From: Diadema setosum
Taxonomy: Eukaryota; Echinodermata; Echinoidea; Diadematoida; Diadematidae
Direction of reading: 5' to 3'
DNA: 64,000 bases
NCBI GenBank assembly: GCA_033980235.1
Contig: CM067075.1
Coordinates: 4,876,486-4,940,485 of the forward strand
The position numbers and the translations under genes were made by a program. Below, piece after piece: positions 57,995-64,000 of the stretch (its first letter is position 1; each line of letters begins with the position of its first letter). The notes below the pieces were generated by a model. It saw only the letters and a list, made by a program, of their open reading frames with translations. It made no database searches and was not told where the DNA came from.

Positions 57995-58950
57995 AGCTTA
58001 TGGCTGTGCCCAGTGCCACAAATTGTCTGCTGCCCTCAACGAACCCGAATCGGTCTATATGCAGCAGTATATTAATTGAAACAGGCATTCATGAATCATG
58101 TATTTATTCCGGGCAAGCGTATGCAATATCTGGGCTTTAATTGTTTCTTCGCGTCGGTTTATCGGCTGAACCATTAAAACCTCCAATTCCTACCTATATA
58201 TATTGTATGAGAGGACTTTGACAGAGACTCCAACCCCAAGCACCTTCTGATCTGGAGATTCTCCCGCCTAAAACCCATAGCAAACGGGACACTCCAAGTT
58301 GATGTGGGCTAAAGGGCCCTGGAAGCTCTAGGGTTCTTTATGCTCTCCCGTGCTATCTAAGGCATTTCCTATACCCGAGTATACAATGTACTTGGGACGC
58401 GATCATCCTCAACGGGTTAAGGGCCTACATTCTGTACAATAATAAAAAGTGTGCTCTGTTTTAGGTCCTTCACAACATTAAATGCATATCAAACCTGTTG
58501 CAATTTTGTAACTTTTTCTTCCCCTGGTATTTAAAGCGGAGAGGGAGCTGTGTATGGAGTGAATGAAACTAAACCCATAAAGTCACATAGAATTACTCTA
58601 GGTATGTACTTTTGACAGGAAATTATCTGTTTCACAACTGTAAATGACTTTTTAAAATTCCATGCAACCGTCAGGCATGGTCCATCTCAACATTTCTGAT
58701 AACCACAATTTTATTGACAAATACAAAAAAAAAAACGGTTGATTCTGATACATTGCATCCTCTCATACTGGAGCTCCCGACAATCAACCCATGACGTGCT
58801 GGCGAGCTGGATGATTTCACTCCAGCATCCAGCTAGTAACTTTTATTTTAGACTAACAGGTCTACTGTAATAATGGCGGGAAGTGGCATGTAGACCATTT
58901 CTACCCCATCGTGTTCTTAGGGGGTCTACATAATGTGCAATAGGGCCTAG
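57995..58950. other. non-coding, no gene seen
   Basis: No domain, no splice-bounded frame. Confidence 0.5.
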
Positions 58951-60230
58951 TATACAAATAATGACTGCTATGAGGGGCACAGTTAAAATTATGGGCCCAA
59001 GGTGATGTGAAAACCGTAACTATGCCCGAAGCGAAGCTGAGGGCATGGTTATGGTTTTCACATCACCGAGGGCCTACATAATATTAACTGTGCCCCGAAT
59101 ATCAAGCAGTCATTATTTGTTTTATATACCGAAAATATAGATTCCGAATATAGATACCGAAAAAATAGATTCTAGTCTCTTTTACAGCACTCATAATCAA
59201 TGTTGATCGACAGCGCGGCGGTCGTATCATTGGTGCGTACATGAGTGATCATCTATATGACAATGTGTAGGCGCAGCATACGGGGTTGCGACTGTCTCCA
59301 AACATATTTACAGGGCACAGTGACCGCTAGTCTCTTTTACAGCACGCTGATCGAATGCGCGGTAGACGTATCAATGGTGCGTACATATGAGCGATCTATG
59401 TGTACGGGGTCGCGACTGTCTCCAAACCTATTTACAGGGCACAGTTGATTTACTGTGCCCCGGTGCCGGGCACAGTAGATCAAAAATGGGGCACAGCTAT
59501 TTTCATGACTCCGCTTTTAACCAATCAGATGAGAGGATTCTATATATGAGGTATATAATATACAAATAATGACTGCTATGAGGGGCACAGTTAAACTTAT
59601 GGGCCCAAGGTGATGTGAAAACCGTAACTAGGCCCGAAGCGAAGCTGAGGGCATGGTTATGGTTTTCACATCACCGAGGGCCTACATAATTTCAACTGTG
59701 CCCCGAATATCAAGCAGTCATTATTTGTTTTATGTACCGAAAATATAGAATCCGAAATATAGATACCGAAAATATAGATTCTAGTCTCTGTTACAGCACT
59801 CGTAGCCATAATGCTGATCGACAGCACGGCGGTCGTATTATTGGTGCATACATGAGTGATCATCTACTTTAGGATCTATAATTATGTGTACAGTGTACGG
59901 GGTTGCGACAAATGGGTTGCGACCACAGAACTCTTACATAAGAGTTCTGTGGTTGCGACCGTCTCCAAACGTATTTACAGGGCACAGTGACCGCTAGTCT
60001 CTTTTACAGCAGCACGCTGATCGAATAGGTTGTATCATTGGTGCGTACATATGAGCGACCTATGTATACGGGTCGCGACTGTCTCCAAACCTATTTACAG
60101 GGCACAGTTGATTTACTGTGCCCCGGTGCCGGGCACAGTAAATCAAAAATGGGGCACAGCTATTTTCATGACTCCGCTTTTAACCAATCAGATGAGAGGA
60201 TTCTATATATGAGGTATATAAATCCTACTA
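58951..60230. repeat. tandem pair of foldback elements (~610-660-bp unit)
   Basis: ACAAATAATGACTGCTATGA begins at about 58955 and again at about 59564. In each, GGGGCACAGTTAA ... GGTGATGTGAAAACCGTAAC pairs with GGTTTTCACATCACC ... TTAACTGTGCCCC (arms ~70 bp, short loop GCGAAG). Each unit ends with ACTGTGCCCCGGTGCCGGGC palindromes (59453 and 60116). The second unit is longer because of an extra segment that contains a 15-bp perfect palindrome (59922-59953). Confidence 0.8.
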
Positions 60231-60646
60231 GAACTCTTTAATACCTAGCTCACATATCATGCTGACTTTATGTCTAAATGATTGCAGAAATGCAGTGAAA
60301 CTGACCTAAAGGTTATTTAGGGGGTCTACATAATAAATACAATTGTACTAATCACCTTACATATTATGCCGACTGTATATATCTAAATGATTGTGGAAAT
60401 GCAGTAAAACTGGTCAAAAGGTTTGTGTAGGCCTACTATAGGCCTCCTTGATGTCTGTGTAATAAACATAGCGTAGGCCCTACTATAGGTGCATGCAGTT
60501 TGTAGGCAAGTATTGGTTTTAGCAAGAGTCAATTTTGATGACTGTTCCAGCATCAAGACACAAAAGCACAACCAAAAGTCCAGGAAGATCCTGTAATTTC
60601 ATTCTTTGTTCTACGCAAGATAGGTTCAATGAGTAAAAATCTAAAT
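60231..60646. other. non-coding, no gene seen
   Basis: Two short similar stretches (CTGACTTTATGTCTAAATGA and CGACTGTATATATCTAAATG) suggest more local duplication. No gene. Confidence 0.5.
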
Positions 60647-61421
60647 GGGCAATTCCGCGGTTAGTAACGTTACATTTGAACAAATTTAGATATTTGTTTT
60701 TACCACTAAATTACCATTTATTCACTTCAAGTCAAAATTATGTCAAAAATATGTTCATCCTTCCCAGGTTTATGATACAGAAAAGAATGAACACAATCCA
60801 AGAAATATTAGAATTGCTATAGCAACTTAAAGGGCTGGTTAGTAACGTTACGAAAAAAGGACATGACAAAAAAATCAATGTCTTGTAACAAAAAGTGTGC
60901 AAAAATTCAAGTTACTTCAAACAAAGTGTTGCATTAATTTCAATTATTGCATCATGACAAATGTTCATGCAAATTTTTGTAGCAGTTAGACATATAATTT
61001 TTTAGCTAGACCCCCAAAAGCATGGTTAGTAATGTTACGGTTAGTAACGTTACATTTGTCCGGAGTAATTCCGCAGGTCATTTCACCCTTTTGTAATTGA
61101 CAAAATGTGACATGACTTCTGGAGTATTTAAATGTATTCATCTTTTACCCTTTAGCAAAACTTTGAGGAAAAAATTTCAAAGGAACCCACTGTAATTTGC
61201 ATTTAAGTGAATTTCAGCGTCCCCAGTCCCACATGTACATTTTAAATGATGGTTTTAGATCTCACAAAATCAATGAATATGAAAAATAAAATCTACTGAA
61301 TTTGAAAGACCCTAATGATTGGTGAACATCCATGGCATTAGTTGATACCTAGATTAAAGGGTAAGATAAAGAGGCACATTTCTTTTATCCATGTCATGTC
61401 CACCTAACTGCGGAATTGCCC
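60647..61421. mobile_element. 775-bp MITE, GGGCAATTCCGC ends, AAAT target duplication
   Basis: Left GGGCAATTCCGCGGTTAG, right CTAACTGCGGAATTGCCC, 18 bp with one mismatch. AAAT is present on both sides (60643-60646, 61422-61425). GGTTAGTAACGTTAC occurs four times inside (60659, 60837, 61024 with one change, 61040). No coding. Confidence 0.85.
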
Positions 61422-61709
61422 AAATGAATTATTTATAGCGAACAATGTTCACATACCTGATTCTGTTAGGAAATAAGACACCTCACTGAAATTTGCCTAT
61501 GGATAATGCGGTACCCGGTACATTCACGTTTTGAACCAAGGTGCCGTGTACAAGGGTTGCAGCAACAGCGCATCAGTGCAGGGCTGATTCAGTCCTTGCA
61601 TGATGTCACAATTTTTTAGGCCTCAAAATTCAACGTCAAATCGGGTTCTTGCACTCAGAAAAGGGTCTCAAAACACCATCTCTTCATCATTAACATTCTG
61701 AAACTTAAC

Positions 61710-62160
61710 AAGGAAAAGTAGAAATTACGCGGTGCGTAATATATGTCCCTGCCGGAAGCAGCATTTTGTAGCAAAATGTACAATATAGGTCAAAAATCAA
61801 GGTCAAAGGTCGAAGAAGTCAAAGGTCAAAATTCTGTGTAGAAGTTTTGAAGCCCTCACCTAGTGCCATCACATAAAGCAAACGGAATTGAAATCGGGTT
61901 AGAAATGGCGAAGGAGTAGCATTTTGTAGCCAATGTACAATATAAGTCAAAAATCAAGGTCAAAGGTCAAAGAAGTCAAAGGTCAAAATTCTGTGTAGAA
62001 GTTTGGAAGCCCTCACCTAGTGCCATCACATAAAGCAAACAGAATCGAAACTGGGTTAGAAATGGCAAAGGAGTAGCATTTTGTAGCAAAATGTACAATA
62101 TAGGTCAAAGGTCAAGGTCAAAGGTCACAACTGAAATTCTGTGTAGAAGTTTCAAAGCTG
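61710..62160 (+). mobile_element. DR1-rich TIR element, copy 2 (truncated)
   Basis: Same start as 53380 (AAGGAAAAGTAGAAATTACG, TGTCCCTGCCGG) and about 2.5 of the 158-bp units. It stops at GTTTCAAAGCT without the GGAC tract or right inverted end. Confidence 0.85.
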
Positions 62161-63512
62161 ATGAGCGGATGTAATATCTGGCCTGTCTTTAGTCCCCTCT
62201 GCTTTCTGGGCTGAGACATTAAAACGTCCAATTTTTACCTTATATTGTATGGAAAGACTGAGTTTGACATCGAGAGTGAATTGTGTGATGACAGTGACAA
62301 TGACACTGATAGTGACAGTGACAGAGTCGGAGTGGTAGAAGAAGCGAGGGAGAGGCGACAGATATGGAAGGCTCGACAAAAATGAATGGGGAATCTGCAT
62401 TAATGGTATTAAAGACAAATTTTCCAAAACACCGAGATGCAACAATTAATCCTCTGGGACGTGAGTTGTGACTCTTATACAAACTCCTGTAAGTCTACTG
62501 GTACATGTTGATATCAAGAATTGAACAACATCATATATCACATTTTCAAGAAATACTTTCTAGCTCATTTCCAACGAAATTACATTTTTTCATAAGTTAA
62601 AGTACCAAAATTGCTGATATCAACGTCAATTATCATGTCATGCTCAAGTCTTAGCACAGCAAACACTGCTAGCAATGCACAATCTGAATATGAAGTTAAC
62701 TAATACTAGAATGCAACATATCTTTCAAATACGGTATGTAGCACAATATTTGATGGTTAACTTCAGTCTCATCTGTGACTGGGTAGGAAAGCTGGGCAGC
62801 GTACAGCATCGAATGTCCACAAAAAAGTGAGATGTTCTGATCAGTGACATGAATCGACATATTCCAAGAATCAATTTTGTTCAAGATTACAAGTGTCATT
62901 GGAAGAATGTCAGTGAGGGTTTTCTGTGATTTTGGTGTAATTTTGTTGCATACAATTGGAGATATCCACATGGATATGAACACACATTATTGGTGATCAT
63001 TAGTCAGCCCGCTCAGTGAGCTGACAAGCTTGTGAAATTACAGTTGTTTTTTTTTAATGTTATATTCCACATACTAAGGTTACTCTTGTTATACAGTTGT
63101 AGGATCGGTCAAGAGCTGATCACGTGATAAAGCGTACTTTTGCCCATCACATCGAAAGAAAAAGTTTGTTACACTCTGTGGTGATAGTCCTTTTTGTTTT
63201 GCTGATCTCTTCAGTTCATACAGCCCTAAAGCGTCCCAACTTATCACTTCCTCAGCAATCTGAATGTGTACGCTATCTTCCCCGAGCTGCACTTCGAAAA
63301 GATAGCTACATTCAGATCGACTCCGAAGTGATAGTTGTCCCATCACCGTCACCATGACCAACGCTAATTACTTGCTTACTGACCTCCATCACGAAGACCA
63401 CAGTTCACCAAGCCCTGTTGGCCTATAAACAGCATCGAACCAGCTAACTGATGCACTCTCGACAGATGACTGACCGCCAGCAAGCAGACCCCACAATCTA
63501 CAACCTACTGGG
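62161..63512. other. non-coding, no gene seen
   Basis: Overlapping 77- and 90-codon frames at 63089-63361 on opposite strands have no motif. (TGACAG/TGACAC)n simple sequence lies at 62287-62330. Possible very weak retroelement remnants around 63190-63500 could not be supported. Confidence 0.5.
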
Positions 63513-63719
63513 TACTGTAAAACATGATATATTCGCGGCATGAAATTTTCGCGAAATGAAGCCAACAGCCTTTTCCGTGGCATGAAATTTTCGCGAATTG
63601 CCACTGGCGTTTGATGCATTAGTGGCAAGAAATTTCACATGCATTTTAATTTTGCGAAACTTGGCCCTCACGAAATTCGCTAAATTAAAATGCACACGAA
63701 CATTTCTTGTTTAACAGTA
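63513..63719. mobile_element. 207-bp mariner-like MITE (TA target)
   Basis: Ends TA-CTGTAAAACATGATA and TTCTTGTTTAACAG-TA are inverted repeats (core CTGT(A/T)AAACA). Inside, GCATGAAATTTTCGCGAA repeats twice and pairs with AATTTTGCGAAAC-type sequence. TA duplication and size fit a Tc1/mariner-derived MITE. Confidence 0.75.
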
Positions 63720-64000
63720 TTTGCCACTATTACCTAGTTGTCATTGCATGCAATTACCTTCACAGATGATACCCTTGTCTCGAAATAGTCACAAATTGGC
63801 ACAATAATAGATAAAGCTATTTCCAGGAAAGAAAATTTGTCACCCGAGCTTTGGGAGTAACATGAAATTATGCATACGTAACCCGTCACCAAGGATTTCA
63901 CTCCAAAAAGTGCCATATATATTTATCAAAGTAGCCCCCTCTAGAGGGCCCCATTTCATGAAAGATGATAGGATGGCAACTCTTGCTGGAATGGCAATTT
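63720..64000. other. non-coding, no gene seen
   Basis: AT-rich sequence to the window edge without a supported feature. Confidence 0.5.

Noticed and set aside
63195..63512. Possible retroelement integrase tail
   Set aside because: A few residues suggested it, but no motif spans a stable frame; too weak to call.

Overview
The window looks like non-microbial animal DNA, probably from a marine invertebrate deuterostome (an echinoderm fits best). This is inference from AT-rich sequence, GT-AG introns, abundant microsatellites, many short inverted-repeat transposons, a CR1/L2-type LINE and a Ty3/gypsy remnant. There are no operons, rRNA genes or CRISPR arrays, and most open frames are short shadows in repeats.

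Layout. 1-17.4 kb is mostly non-coding: palindromic and foldback repeats (4.76, 4.9-5.3, 6.94-7.07, 8.3-8.6 and 15.25-15.7 kb), a tandem duplication carrying a candidate small exon and its decayed copy (10.6-11.7 kb), and a tRNA-Thr(AGT)-like sequence (minus strand, 12981-13053). 17.4-25.4 kb is transposon-rich: a 446-bp TIR element, a nearly intact minus-strand LINE (endonuclease plus reverse transcriptase, 18.5-21.65 kb), a TIR element ending in a CGGA microsatellite (22.3-23.65 kb) and a MITE with about 130-bp inverted ends (24.14-24.75 kb). 25.4-31.5 kb is simple-sequence DNA with no supported gene. 31.9-35.2 kb holds a decayed copy of a C-terminal exon, a broken Ty3/gypsy pol (plus strand) and a better copy of the same exon.

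The core is a minus-strand locus from about 57.0 to 35.0 kb. It encodes a protein with two zinc-binding motifs (C-x2-C-x9-H-x4-H, then C-x2-C-x11-H-x-C). The most complete copy (39895-41139) carries two frameshifts and one stop, ends at a consensus CAG/GTAAGT donor and joins in phase to a terminal exon at 35202-34973. Upstream (higher coordinates) lie eight further copies of its first exon module: four solo 207-nt modules and four 822-825-nt modules. Each is bounded by the same AG acceptor and AAG/GT donor-like sites, each is a multiple of three, and each has an intact frame. The array is a higher-order tandem duplication whose spacers were hit by a piggyBac-like TTAA MITE (three copies, with empty sites in the same window), a 2.1-kb composite insertion and a 600-bp inversion. 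The 4.7-kb intron before the terminal exon contains two abutting foldback elements.

57.1-64 kb is again mobile-element debris: foldback repeats with 'GGGCACAG' ends in tandem, a 775-bp MITE with an AAAT duplication, a second copy of the DR1-rich element, and a TA-flanked mariner-like MITE. No function can be assigned to the zinc-motif family from sequence alone.
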